Source: Heliopora coerulea (lineage: Eukaryota > Cnidaria > Anthozoa > Scleralcyonacea > Helioporidae). Taken from it: a stretch of DNA of 64,000 bases. The DNA lies in contig JASJOG010000142.1 in assembly GCA_030142905.1 (NCBI GenBank), positions 1 to 64,000 of the forward strand, given 5' to 3'. The notes beneath the pieces are model-generated. The model did not search any database, was not told where the DNA came from, and saw only the letters and a program-made list of their open reading frames with translations. Of this stretch, positions 47,179 through 58,418 are shown piece by piece. A program made the position numbers and the translations under genes. Position 1 is the stretch's first letter. The number at the start of each line of letters is the position of its first letter.

Positions 47179-49115
47179 TTAATCATCAGAACATAATATG
47201 TTTACCATTCTCATTCGTCTGGGATGCCGGGTTGCAAATAAGTAAATAATATCTTCCAAATTCAATTCCATGTCTCTGTGGGTGTACATGAGAGCCAAAC
47301 CATTTAACCGTTCTTGTCCCATGGTGCTCCTCAAATAACTCTTCAGATTTCGAAGGGAGGAAATTGATCTTTCACATGAGCAAGATGTGACAGGAATTGT
47401 GGCCAGAATTTGAAGAATTGTGAAGATATTTGGGAAACAAGCTGGATCAACATCCTTTAAAGTGCTGCTAAGCTTTGCAGGAATGTCTTCAGCTTTTTCT
47501 TTCTTCTCATGCCATAACCTTTCCCAAAGATCTAATTCAGCAGACAATCCAGCAATATTTGATACATCTTGGTTGTAATGTTGACAGAATTCTTCAACAT
47601 GAGATTTCCAGGTTGAAGGATTCTTCAACAGAACAGCTGGTACTAAAGAGAAGCCTTTAAAACACAAGTAAGCTTCAATAGGAAAGCGTGATTCCAGTTG
47701 GTGTAGAGCATGTGCCAAGAAGACTTGAGTCAGGTTAATTCGGTAGTAATCCTGAGGAGATGATGATGGGCAGTTACTTCTATAAATTTGGCACTGAACA
47801 GTCCTAGGTCTAGAAGGTTGGATGCCAAATCTTTCAGAAAGTTGGACAGCCTCCTCATAAAGCCTGTTGTGGTGTTGATCAACATGGGCATGCATTTCTT
47901 CAAGAGCACCTTTCAGGGTTGAGATTTCTTGTTCAGCAGCCAGGATGTCCATTTCTTCCCTTTGCAGTTTAACTGTTGCAGGTCTTGTAAGCCCAAGGAT
48001 GTACTTTACTATGACCAATGTTACAATGAACTCAAAAGTAACAGCATTTGTTAAGACCTGTGCATCATCTCTGCTAGTAGAATTCCAATTACCAGCTCCA
48101 ATAACACCATCACCATCTTTATTCAAAGAGATATCTTCTAAGGTAGCAAATACTGGAAGCAGGAGTTCAACCACCCTGTCAAGACCATCAAGACGAGCAA
48201 TCCAACGAGTGCGGCACACATCAATCAAAATTCTGTGATTGCTGTTTGGCAACAGTTCCTTTACCTTCTCAACCAGGTGGTGTTGTCGTTTTGGCGAATT
48301 AGTAAAAAATTCAGAAAGCTTTCTGACAGTTCCCATCATATTACGGACCAATGGTAATGTGCAAGAATTAGCAACACAAAGATTCAAGCGATGATTCATG
48401 CAATGAACATAAACAGCCTTTGGGAATTGACGTTGGAATAATGTAGATGCACCAACATACCTGCCAGTCATATTCCCTGCACCATCATACGATTGACCCC
48501 TGCAGTCATCCATGCTCAAACCAAGGCCAGTAATCGAATTGAGGATAAGATCTTTAATAGCTTCTCCAGTCGTTTCTTCTCCACAAAGGTGAAATCCAAC
48601 GAACTCTTCTAGTATGATTCCCAAAGAATCAACAAAGCGAAGAACAAGAGAGAGATTTTCCTGGTTGGATACGTCAGCAGCTTCGTCGGCCATTATAGAA
48701 AACATTTTACTCGAATTAACTTCGGCGACGATCTTTGACAAAATAAAACCTCCCACAGTCTCAATAATCTCGTTCTGTATGGTTTTGGAACGATACGTAG
48801 CATTTCGTGGCGCATTCTCCAGATGTTCTCTCAGTTTCTCGTCGCCGCTGTCAATTCGAAATGCGAGAAGGGCTTGAAAGTTTCCCTGGAGACGTTCGTC
48901 GTCAGGGCTATCATCTCTTCTTCCTCGAAGGAGGATGTTGTTTTGGCCACAAAAAATAACGGTCTTGATGATCGATTTTATCCTCTCTCGATTTTCTTTC
49001 ACCTGAGCTTGCATCTGTTCATTTAACTGCTGATCGATCGGAACAACCTGGTTTCTCATCATCTTGGTGAATTCCTGCATAGCAATCACAGCCGCACTGT
49101 GTATTTCGACTTCCC
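47179..49115 (-). pseudogene. hAT transposase, main part
   Basis: About 640 codons open. Domains in order: DUF4371-like region with FSIMADEAADVSNQENLSLV (first catalytic Asp), the CRGQSYDGAGNMTG block (second Asp), VHCMNHRLNL, TRWIARLDGL, and the C-terminal hAT dimerisation region with PVTSCSCERSISSLRNLKSY and LNGLALMYTHRD. These are hallmarks of hAT transposases of the ZMYM1/TTF type. The frame begins without a proper ATG because one base shift near 49105 separates it from the N-terminal part. All acidic residues appear present, so it was probably active until recently. Confidence 0.88.
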
Positions 49116-49490
49116 AGACGAATGAATCTGAAACTTAGTGCATGCAGATGTCCAGAACGTGAGTGGAGATTTAAACAGTCGGTTGAGCTTCGCACCGTTT
49201 TTGCCAAACTCCATTCCAAAACAAACGCAGGGTAGACAAAAAGCCCCGTCCAAGTACTTTGAATAAACCAGCCAAGGATTGCGTTCTAACCAATCTGGTT
49301 TAAACTTTCGATGTCGACCACCACTTTCCAGAAAATTAAAAAGACGGTCAGGTTTCCAGACTTTCTGAATAAATTTGAATTTATCCGCGTCAGAAAATCG
49401 AGCGATGTCTTTGTAAACCAAGCCAATGTCGTATGCCGAACAGTCTTCCTTACGGCAAACCGGGTTTCCTCGAGCGTGAAATACCGCCAT
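49086..49490 (-). pseudogene. hAT transposase, N-terminal TTF-type zinc finger
   Basis: 134 codons. KFKPDWLERNPWLVYSKYLD and GAFCLPCVCFG form the TTF-type zinc finger (W-L-x-x-x-PWL-x-YS, C-x-x-C) that binds the terminal repeats. Ends FQIHSSGKSK and then runs into the wrong frame. The following frame resumes IHSAAVIAMQEF, giving one indel at about 49105. Confidence 0.85.
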
Positions 49491-49943
49491 CGCTCATGAG
49501 TATTTATAAAGCCTGACAGGTTCACGAGCGGTTCACAAAACCTCCGAGGCCAATCAAAGGCAATCTTGACAGGTTCCACTTAATTGGCTAACCAATCATA
49601 ATGAGGTTTGAGCGGTTCACTTTCTGGTTAACCAATAGTAGAGACGTTTGACAGGTTCCACTTAATTGGCTAACCAATCAGAGGAATTGTTAGCAGATCA
49701 CGATCAGTTCACATTCGGTTTGCTTCTTGCGCACGGTATTTAATCCGTAGTTCAAGACATTGCCAAAGAAATAACGGGAAAATAATTCCAGTTTTAATAA
49801 TATTGGGCTTTTCAAACATAAAAATACCCAAATGATGCAACGGCATTACATGTCCTTTACTTAAATTTTTAAATTAACATTACTTTTTATCAAATTTTGA
49901 CCGGTTCAATGGAACCCATGGAACTAGTCTGGATCCACCCCTG

Positions 49944-50600
49944 AGTTCCTGCACAAAACGCCCAGCGAAGGAACAATTCTCGCAGATTCAGAAGAAGTAC
50001 CTACCCCCAGCGAATTGTGACTACTTGAAATCTCCCCGGGTTAACCCTCAATTATGGGATGATTTACACGATAAAACGAAAGCTAGCGAAGCTTCATTTC
50101 AGGCGCATCAGAAAAATCTAATCAAGGGCATTATCCTAGTTGTTTACTTGGCTGATAAAGTCGTTCAAGCGAAATAGGCGAAGAAAGAATCGGTTCTCCT
50201 ATTGGATGTGTATGACTTGATTGTTGATGCCCTCACGCTCCTGGGCAACTCGGTTTATGATTTCTCGATGAAACGAAGAGAACTTTTAAAATCAGAAGTT
50301 GCCCTAGTCTATAAATCGCTATGCCACGAGTCCCAACCTATTATTGGGATGAGTTTCCCCAAAGCATTCGTAATATTTCACAAGTGAAGGGAATGGCGGC
50401 GAAGAGTGTTGCTAACAAGCGCAAGAATTCTGAGCCGCACTCACAAAGTGGCCTTTCTCGTGATAAGAGAGGGCGTTTTAACTCGCGTTTTGAGCCTTAT
50501 TTAAACTCCAAGTGCTACGACTACAGAAAACCTCCGTTTCGTCAGTCATGGAACCCACCAACAAGGAAATCGGGATCGACAAACACCAAACAGACGCAAT
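49944..50600 (+). pseudogene. DIRS gag, C-terminal part
   Basis: After the hAT, the plus strand reads QKKYLPPANCDYLKSPRVNP and QLWDDLHDKTKASE, then an open helical stretch to a TAG near 50175. Two later frames (50202-50387, 50321-50602) carry the rest, ending in an Arg/Ser/Asn-rich basic tail (KRGRFNSRFEPY). This matches the conserved gag region of DIRS elements ('P.VNP.IW..L'). Confidence 0.65.
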
Positions 50601-50715
50601 GATTAGCCCTAAGGTAGGTGGTCGTTTGTGGGATTTTACTGAAGCGTTGAGGCGCCTGACAAATTATCCATGGGTCATTAACGCTGTTAATGGCTAGAAA
50701 ATTGAATTTAGTAAC

Positions 50716-51813
50716 ATGCCAGTGCAACATAAATTACCAAGCAAAATTGGGTTTTCACAGAGTGACAAAGCCCGAATCGACACTGAAATACAACAGTTGC
50801 TAAACAAAAACGCAATACGCGAGGTTACTTACCATGCAAATCAATTTATTTCAAATCTCTTTATAATCCCGAAGAAAAACGGCGAGCTTCGCCCGGTTAT
50901 AAATCTTAAGCCTCTCAATGAATTCGTAACATATCATCATTTTAAAATGGAAAATTTGAATAGCGTTTTGGACTTATTAAATGGAGGAGAGTTTATTACA
51001 ACAATAGACTTAAAGGACGCATATTTTACCGTTCCTATACATCCAAATCATTCTAAATATCTCCGCTTTGAATGGGACTCTAGGTTATTCAAATTTACGT
51101 GTTTGCCGTTTGGACTTTCCTCGGCGCCTAGAGTATTCACTAAAGTTATGAAGCCTATTGTGGCTGAGTTACTTGGTACAGGCATTATGGTCGTCATTTA
51201 CCTTGATGAATTAGCTATAATAAGTCCAAACTTTGATCGAGCCCTTGCAGATTTAAGAGCTAAGATAACACTTCTCGAGTCTCTGGGATTTATCATTAAT
51301 CATGAGAAGTCAAATTTTCAACCATCCCAGGTTGTTGAATATCTGGGGTTTAAGATCAATTCTATGACAATGCAAGTATTTCTTCCCAAGGGAAAGATGA
51401 ATATCTTAGTTACTATAGCGATGCTTTTGTATAACTCAGCGTCTTGTACTATCCGAGACGTGACCGGCATAATTGGTCTCATTGTTTCGGTTTTTCCAGC
51501 GATTAAGCCTGCTAAATTGTACTACAGAAGCCTAGATAGTTTCAAAACCGACGCGTTACGTCTTCATAGCAACAATTATGACGCATTCGTGTCTTTGACA
51601 GATTTAGCCAAACATGACTTGCTCTGGTTTATAATCAAGAGTCAAACATACAATGGGATAAGCCTGATTAAGCCTACCAAAATTTTGCAAATAACGACAG
51701 ACGCCTCCAATTCTGGTTGGGGTGCGGTGTGTGCCTCGATAACCACAAGTGGGACCTGGTCCTACGACGAACGATTGCTGCATATTAATTACTTAGAGCT
51801 TAAGTCTGTTTGA
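50716..51813 (+). pseudogene. DIRS reverse transcriptase and RNase H start
   Basis: 365 codons. RT blocks: NLFIIPKKNGELRPVINLK, TIDLKDAYFTVPIHPNHSKY, FTCLPFGLSSAPRVFTKVMK, then VIYLDELAII. The last is the active-site box, normally Y-x-D-D; here the second Asp is Glu (51208-51210), so the enzyme is probably dead. QVVEYLGFKI and the RNase H opening TTDASNSGWGAV follow. Terminated by TGA at 51811-51813 where the family reads on. Confidence 0.88.
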
Positions 51814-52398
51814 CTTGCAGTGCAATGTTTTGTTCTTGCTACCGATCTCTACGTTAAAATCTTTAGTAATAATGCATCCGCAGTCGCCTACATTAATAAC
51901 ATGGGGGATAAGATTCATTCATTACATGACCTCACCAGACAAATTTGGGAATGGTGAATCCAACGTAATTGTACAATTGAGGCCTTTCATATTCTTGGAA
52001 AGTCTAATATCGAGGCTGATTATCTTTCTCGTAATTTGAGAGATAATTTGGAGTGGAAGTTATACCCTACGTTATTCACGTGGATTTGGCAGACTTTATT
52101 CACTCCTGATATAGATTTATTTGCTTCTCGGCTAAATTTTCAAGTTTCTAACTATGTTTCTTGGAAACAGGACCCCGGAGCGCAGGCTGTCGATGCTTTT
52201 TCGCTCGACTGGAGACATTATACTCCATATTTGTTTCCTCCATTTAGCCTTCTGGGAAGAGTGCTGAAGAAAATTATCAGCGATCAAGTGACGAATGCAA
52301 TCGTCATCTTCCTATGGTGGCCACAGCTCATTGGTACCCGGTCCTTCTGCGACGTGTGTGCAGCGCTCCCCTTCTTCTACCTCAGTGGGGGAAAATAA
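51814..52398 (+). pseudogene. DIRS RNase H and methylase-like region
   Basis: Continuation in the same frame after TGA 51811-51813: SNNASAVAYINNMGDKIHSL, a second in-frame TGA at 51955-51957, then AFHILGKSNIEADYLSRN (RNase H end) and DIDLFASRLNFQVSNYVSWK, DPGAQAVDAF, the region typically following RNase H in DIRS pol. Stop at 52396-52398. Confidence 0.8.
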
Positions 52399-52424
52399 TG
52401 TCGCATTCTCACGACAAAGCATGT

Positions 52425-53446
52425 CTGCACCCATTACGGCAAACGTTGAGCTTACTCGCGTGGCATATCTCAACTCACGATTCGAAAGTAAGGGACTTTC
52501 TGAACGGGATACCCACTATGTTCTCAAATCCTGCCGGCCGGGAACAGAAAAACAATATTCAGCCGCATGGAACTACTTTTGTTGCTGGTGTCGTGCAACA
52601 CAAAAGGATCCTCTTCAGGCGTCTTTAGGAACCCTGAGTGATTTCTTAACAAATCAATTTGATGTACACAAAAAGTCTTACTCCACTGTGAATACTTACC
52701 GATCAGCCTTGTCCTCCATGCTGCCACCTGTTGATGGGAAATTGTTGGGAGAGCATCCTATTGTTGGGCGTTTATTGAAGGGAATGTTTGTTTCCCGACC
52801 TCCACAGTCAAAATATACAACAACTTGGAACGTTAATATTCTTCTGCAACATTTAGAAACGTTGCTCCCTATTCCAAGTCTTACTCAGAAACAGCTTACA
52901 TTGAAAACCGTTGCTCTAGCAGCCCTTTTCTCGGCTCAACGAGGTCAATCATTAGCTGCATTATCTCTGGACTCTATGCTAAAAACGCCAGAAGAATATC
53001 GCTTTACTATTACGGATATTCTGAAAACTTCACGCCCAGGAAAATTTCCGTTGGTGGTGTCTTTTCCGATTTTTCCAGACAACGGCAAGTTTTCCAGACA
53101 CGTGCATCGAACAGTATATACAGGCTACAACCAGATTTCGAGACTTAATTCCAACTAAAAGACTATTTGTTTCTTTTGGAAGCCGCACAAAGCCGTGTGC
53201 GCATCTACTATTTCCCGTTGGTTAAAACTTGACCTGGAGAATGCGGGAATTGATACAACGCTCTTCACTGGCCACAGTTACCGTGCGGCTTCTACATCGA
53301 AAGCTGATATTCTGGGGGTGTCCTTAGATGTGATTCTTAGAATGACAGACTGGACACATTCTGGCACGTTTTGTAAGTTTTATAAATTTCATGAAAAAGA
53401 AGTTTACCAAAAAGATACGTATACCGGAACTGTTTTAACTACTTAG
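52425..53446 (+). pseudogene. DIRS tyrosine recombinase
   Basis: Overlaps the pol end in another frame, as in DIRS1-type elements. The N-terminal SAM-like part (RPGTEKQYSAAWNYFCCWCR, STVNTYRSALSSML) leads to FSAQRGQSLAALSLDSM, with the first catalytic Arg. After frameshifts near 53140 and 53195 the last domain reads FTGHSYRAASTSKADILGVS (HxxR box) and FCKFYKFHEKEVY with candidate nucleophile Tyr. It normally circularises or integrates the element without target duplication. The frameshifts disable it. Confidence 0.85.
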
Positions 53447-53622
53447 TGTGTGTTTAAAGTATGGCGTAATTGTTCATTCCAGTTATCTGCGTAAAATTTC
53501 ATTAAAACTATTGAATACAGAATTTGCAAGTACTGTGGTTGTATTAGGATCAATGATCAGGCCACTGCTTTCTTTAAACAATGCATCATGAACCCCGCAA
53601 TGCGGAGTATTATACGAAGGAG

Positions 53623-53962
53623 AATATAAAATTAGACAAGGGCTTACCTGAAGGATAATTGTGATTCTCCAAGTACAATACGCAGCACCAGGGGTTCATG
53701 ACCCATCCATATGGATGCTTCTTAGTATACCCACCCTTGTTGCGAGACCGTCGCATTGAAGGTTATTCATGCCCGCTCAAAAGACAATGTGGGTTGGGCC
53801 GAAGGTGTCTTATATAGTGCCTCATTTGCATAACAAAGTGCTTTGAACCGTGATGGCCTGGTGAATAGTGGCGAGAAATGTATCATGAACCCCTGGTGCT
53901 GCGTATTATACTTGGAGAATCACAATTATCCTTCAGGTAAGCCCTTGTCTAATTTTATATTT
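53623..53962. repeat. DIRS terminal inverted repeats (80-bp arms)
   Basis: Arms 53623-53702 and 53883-53962 are almost perfect complements, including GACAAGGGCTTACCTGAAGG. The spacer (53770-53885) is the complement of the DIRS left terminus (46262-46365), so this is a second DIRS end pair abutting the first element. Confidence 0.85.
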
Positions 53963-53969
53963 TGGGCCA

Positions 53970-54385
53970 AGAGTTGCAAATGAGTTCTGTTGCTGGTTGA
54001 GAGATTGCTCAGTCTTGAGGATGTTGGCGGATAATACCAACGAGGCGAAGCAAAATTTCCGTCTCATAGGATGAAGTTTGCGGCGTTGAGGAAAGTACAA
54101 GAGGGGATCGAATTGAGGTAATTAAATGGGGTTATCTACTGGAATTTTTAAGGGGAGAGGGTACCGATTCTAAGAGGGTCATATTGGGGAAATTAACAAG
54201 TAATCTTGAACTTTGTCAGTTAGTACTTTGGTTAGTACTCTAGGAATCAGAAGAAACGAAGAAATGCATAACACTTATGAGGATGCCATTCTAAAGTGAA
54301 AGCGTCTACTGCAAATGACTCCAGTTCAGGGTCCCAGGAAAAAAAACCTTGTAACTTTCCTTTTTAAGCGAGATGCAAATAAATC
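53970..54385. other. Degraded DIRS interior
   Basis: No clear motif; from position it should hold the DIRS recombinase on minus, which is not recognisable. Confidence 0.35.
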
Positions 54386-54389
54386 TATG

Positions 54390-55060
54390 TCAAGGCGGAA
54401 GGTCTGGGCAATTACTCTTCTGAAAACCAAAGCGTCTAAAGACTATTCTAACCTGTCGGCGTATTGCCTTAGATGAGGCATCAGCAACGGAATTCTGAAC
54501 ACCAGGAATAGCCTCTGCTGAAATGTATAGTTTCTTGTGGATGCACCGATGCCAAATATGTCTAGATAAGCTATTTAAAGATGGAGATTTGATACTTCCG
54601 AAAATGGTTAATGCTTTCCACTTCAGGTGTATTGCCGAGTTTAAGGCCAATATGTTTTGTTGATTTGTGCATGGGAAACAAGGATTGTAAGACAAAGAAG
54701 GCAGCTAATAACTCAAGATAGCTGATATGGTTATCAGATTCCAAACTCGACCAATGCCCATAAGCGGAAACTCCGTTACAGGAAGTACCCCAGCTAGAAG
54801 CTCTGGCGTCATTCTCAATTGAGAGGCCCAACTCTTTGTAGGGTTTACCGTTAAAGCTATCAATATTACCTACAATCCAAGTGAGATCGCCTTTGGTTTG
54901 TTGAGAGATGGTTGTGACTTCATCGAAGGAAGTGCCCAGATGAAGTTTGTGGGACTTGTATAATTCAATGGATTTATTAAACAACCCTAAATATTGAACA
55001 GCGGGGAAAGCTGATGCCAATAAACCTATTACAAGGGCTATATCCCGCATGTTAGCCGCG
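54390..55060 (-). pseudogene. DIRS RNase H relic (reverse element)
   Basis: Minus frames: VIGLLASAFPAVQYLGLFNK (RT connection, usual 'VGLLVSSFPAV..G'), LGLSIENDARASSWGTSCNG (RNase H start, D-A-S region), HISYLELLAAFFVLQSL. Further 3' IPGVQNSVADASSKAIR keeps the 'N..AD..S' signature in another frame. Multiple shifts. Confidence 0.75.
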
Positions 55061-55185
55061 TTCTTGTCTTAAAGGATACGGTGTGCAGCCTTAATTTTGC
55101 CAACTTTTTCAACGGGCAGGTATAATTTCTTGTCATTTGTGTTGATTATAAAACCTAGGAACAAGATAGTTGTGGAAAGGTCCAT

Positions 55186-55473
55186 TTAAGATTTTTCCCG
55201 ATTTATTGGAAAACCTGGTAGTTCTAGAAGATTAATCAGTGAAGCAGCATGTTCATTGCGTATGGATGCATCAAGTGCTATAAGAAGGACAACATCAAAC
55301 ACGGATGGCAGGGGAAAATCTTCTGAAGCGCTATTAATCTGAACCGTAGGGTCGTAGGCATTTTGGCGAGTTGTCGTCTTCATCAACAAGTGGGACAGGC
55401 GAATCGTATTCCGGACCTCTTGCTTTCTTGTTGAAGAGATGGCAGTTCTGTCTGCGTTTAGCCACGGTGTCAT
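55186..55473 (-). pseudogene. DIRS RT palm relic (reverse element)
   Basis: VVLLIALDASIRNEHAASLI followed by NLLELPGFPINREKS is the end of the DIRS RT (normally '..YLDDxxI...L...L..LGF.IN..KS'). The catalytic DD is replaced by LDA. Preceding residues show no RT motif, so the fragment is chimeric or decayed. Confidence 0.65.
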
Positions 55474-56407
55474 AAAGTCTCCATAGATTTAACTATCTGT
55501 GAAAGACCTAGCTTTTGCTTCAATTCATCTACGTCAACATTCTAGCTGTCCCCTTAATCGTTACGGTTCTCTTCAAGCGATAAACTAGAAATTCGTGTAC
55601 GCAATAAACCCTCGCCCACCTTCCTATACATCTCTCGAGAATCCAAGTAACGTTGATAATTATTCAAAGTTGTCAAAAAGACAAATCGTCCTTACTATAA
55701 CTGGAAGAGGTAATGCAATAAAGGAAACACAATATTTGGTTTCAAATATTAACCACCCAAACTTGAAATTATTTTATATTTAAACTGCTTGTCGTCATAT
55801 TTACGTTTAAATTTTCTGTTCTGTTTTATTAAAACAAAACGTTTGGCGAGAATAACCTTTAACGGTTTAATAAATGATAAGAGATCTATTCTGACAATTT
55901 TACTGCTTATCAATGGGTGTTCATAGCAAGATCCTGCATTAATTGCGAGTTGAGATATTTCGAGTCGTTTTCCAATCAAACTTTACATTCATTTTGCTTT
56001 AAAAAAAGATTTTTTATTAGATAGCCAGGCTTTCCGTCTTAAAATTAGATCATTCTCAAACTCATCAGTGAGAAATTTTTTTAGATATTTTTTTCTTTTT
56101 TTAAAAAAACTGAAAAATTCTATATTATTTCAAAGTTGTTTAAAAATGTTTATTAGAAATACTATGTATTCATCCGACGGTGCAGCACTTCTTTGACGAA
56201 GATGAAACGAATTATAAAAATGACGAAATAAACAAAGAAAACATGAATGAGTTATGTATTTCTATCGCCTGACTAAAAATCGGAAAATACAAAACAAAAA
56301 ACAAAATACGACAAGCAAACCTTGTGCAAGTTCTGTCGAAAGAATAACGAGAAGAGGGAAGTAAAAGACGTACTTTTTCCGCGGTAAAACATCAATAAAA
56401 AAGAAAA

Positions 56408-57255
56408 ATGGCATACAAACCTGCAACTCTTGCGTATTTTCAACTAAGCATTCAGTGGCACCTCAATACAAAGGGTTCAACGGTAAATTTTCAAAAAGAC
56501 GATTTGAGAGGTTTTAAAATCCTGATGAAAGCATTACTGATCGAATTCGGTAAAGGTACTCATGCACAAATCACTCGCCAAGTGAGAAAGACTGAAGCGG
56601 ACAACTGTTTTGCCGAAGGATAATTTGGTGATCAAATACAAGTAGCTTTGCAGCGAGTTAGCTGGTGGGGCGACATTTCATCGGGAAAAAAATCCTGATT
56701 GAGGCAATAAAATCTTAGTGTGAAACGCGGAAAAAGCATCCAAAGACTCTCAAGGGCTGGACAATTCTTCTTGACGATGAGTGTGCTATTGCACTTCTCA
56801 AACAGTTGACCATGAACACTGCCCGGTTAAATACTGCAAAATGTTTAAAAGTAGTCGTCCTACAGAGATAAATGAACCAGAATCTTCATTCTACTTTACT
56901 AATAAACACCAGCAAATCCAGACGATAATATTTAGTGCAAGAAGTCTCCCTTACGGAAGAATGAAGACGGGATGTTACTTTTGAAAGCTGCTCAAAACAA
57001 TTCCGTTCGCAGAACTTGTACTTCAAAGCTACTCGATTCAGACCTACCTGTGATTGCGTAGCTCAGGTAAGTGGTTACCAGAACACGGAAAGTCGCAAGA
57101 TTTATACCACTCGGTATCTATTTAACTTCAGTGGAGAATGTCTTTTTAATACACTTGGTCGCTTGGGAGATGTCCTGACAGCAAGCGAGTTCCCTTACGT
57201 TCTTTGTTCATATAAATCAGAAAGAATCAAGACAATCCAATGCTGGAAAAAGTGA
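56408..57255 (+). pseudogene. Crypton-type (DUF3504) tyrosine recombinase relic
   Basis: Read with frameshifts: IQWHLNTKGSTVNFQKDD, LLIEFGKGTHAQITRQVRK, FGDQIQVALQR, then HEHCPVKYCKMFKSSRP, NEPESSFYFTNKHQQ, the NNSVRRTCTSKLLD block (usual 'NHSxRKTCISxLLD'), QVSGYQNTESRKIYTT (usual 'SGHKNxxSLxxY'). The order matches the DUF3504/KIAA1958-like domain derived from Crypton transposons. Both His residues of the catalytic boxes are changed (H to N, H to Y); the candidate nucleophile Tyr may survive. Dead copy. Confidence 0.75.
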
Positions 57256-57581
57256 ACAGTAGGCAAATGCATATTCCAAGGAAGTAACAATAAGAACTGC
57301 TTCTTCAAGTCATAAGTTGTTCAGTTACTGAGGTAGCCCTCAAAAACGAAACCAGCCGCAGGCACCAAGAAAATCATTTCCTTTGCCCTTCTTAAATCAT
57401 TTACTGGCTTCAGTGTTCAAAAAATGTAAAAAAACTTGCTAGAGATCCATAGAAGGGGAAAAAGAACGAGACCAAATCGATTTGCTTCAATACGGTAGCT
57501 AAGTATGGTTTGGGTTTGGTCGACAACATACCAGTCGCCGAGCTTGCACACGGCATTTTTTGAGTGCCCAGAGTCTATGGT

Positions 57582-57624
<43 letters not shown>

Positions 57625-57632
57625 GTATGTAT
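57582..57632. repeat. (TA)n(TATG)n microsatellite
   Basis: Alternating TA followed by five TATG units. Confidence 0.9.
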
Positions 57633-57809
57633 AAGTAAATTTCATCTTACTAACTGTAGATGTGTAGATGTTTGTTCATACATATATATATATAAACAAA
57701 GCAAAAGTTTTTCTCCCTGGACACCACGCGTGTAACTGGACTCCACGCACGTCGAGATTAGTGCCCTCGCACCGCGCGTAGCACGGTGGACGAGGGGATT
57801 ATTTGGAGG

Positions 57810-58105
57810 GCGAATATCTTTCGATCCCTTTTCTGTAAGAGATGTAACTTCTACTTCGGGTAGTGTCAAAAATGTTGATTCATTATAAATCTGGATATCG
57901 CTTATGGACACTGAAATAAGCACACGTGAAAGGAAGAATGACAGTACGGCACATATGGATGCACCCATATTTCTACTATTAGCATGACAATGGGTTTTTC
58001 ATATGTTTCAAAGATGTGAAAGCTGACCCTAAGCATTGCAGATAGAACATATACTGATCCCATAATGCGCAGAGCATCGAAAGAAAATAATAATAATAAC
58101 AATAA
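57810..58105. other. Region with a DIRS-terminus-like segment
   Basis: ATACTGATCCCATAATGCGC at 58051-58070 resembles the inverted complement of the ends at 45386-45690. Ends in an (AAT/AAC)n tract at 58087-58113. No gene seen. Confidence 0.4.
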
Positions 58106-58113
58106 TAATAACA

Positions 58114-58212
58114 ATGTCTGTTGTGGCCTTACCTGGCGGGATGCTGGGAGCCCGCAGCAGGCTGAGACCCCTTCCAATGTCCTTAGTTGGGTGGTGTGCG
58201 AGTTGTAATAAT
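58114..58212 (+). repeat. 100-bp repeat shared with 62642-62740
   Basis: GTCTGTTG(T/A)GGCCTTACC ... GAGACCCCTTCCAATGTCCT TAGTTGG occurs in both places with few changes, before an AAT-rich tract in each. It may be the target context or 5' part of the R2-like element family. Confidence 0.75.
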
Positions 58213-58279
58213 AATGGAGTAGGACTTGGGCACAACCCCTCTGTGCGCTACTGCCTTATCGTGGTAGAGGGGTTTGTGT

Positions 58280-58350
58280 ACCTCAATGACCCTGAGAGCT
58301 AAGCTGACTGGAGCTAAAGCTCCTGGTAGGGCCACCCATGTCAGACAGGT
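58280..58350 (+). ncRNA. Structured leader of the R2-like element
   Basis: GGAGCTAAAGCTCC (58310-58323) is a perfect hairpin enclosed by CTGAC/GTCAG (58304-58308, 58340-58344), with GGGCCACCC between. R2-clade elements often carry HDV-like ribozymes at the 5' end; I could not demonstrate that fold here. Confidence 0.35.
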
Positions 58351-58418
58351 CGAAGGGTAGAGGTCAGACTAAAAGTAGCCTGCAGGTGGTTGTGTCACCG
58401 AAAACCCACTAACTTCAA

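Larger units (their letters stand above)
46778..49943 (-). mobile_element. hAT transposon (ZMYM1-like), inserted in DIRS gag
   Basis: Left end CAGAGGTGGATTCAG (46778) and right end complement CAGGGGTGGATCCAG (49943) are imperfect inverted repeats of the hAT type. AGTTC borders both ends; a full 8-bp duplication is not seen. The interior carries a hAT transposase on minus with one frameshift. Confidence 0.8.
46215..53640 (+). mobile_element. DIRS retrotransposon, split by a hAT transposon
   Basis: Inverted termini: CTTCGTATAATACTCCGCA...GGATTCATGATGCAT at 46234-46275 and its complement at about 53580-53625. Between them on plus: gag, RT-RNase H, and tyrosine recombinase, as in DIRS1-type elements, which integrate by recombinase instead of integrase. 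A hAT transposon of about 3.2 kb interrupts gag. Several stops, frameshifts and an altered RT active site make it inactive. Confidence 0.88.
55565..57805 (+). repeat. Crypton-type repeat unit, copy B (empty site)
   Basis: Collinear with 18080-23790 minus the chromodomain transposon. Shared blocks are AACGTTGATAAT, AAAAAGACAAATCGTCCTTA, the recombinase relic, CAGCAAGCGAGTTCCCTTAC and the final CTCCCT...GAGGGGATT. A TA/TATG microsatellite (57582-57632) lies near its end. Confidence 0.85.
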
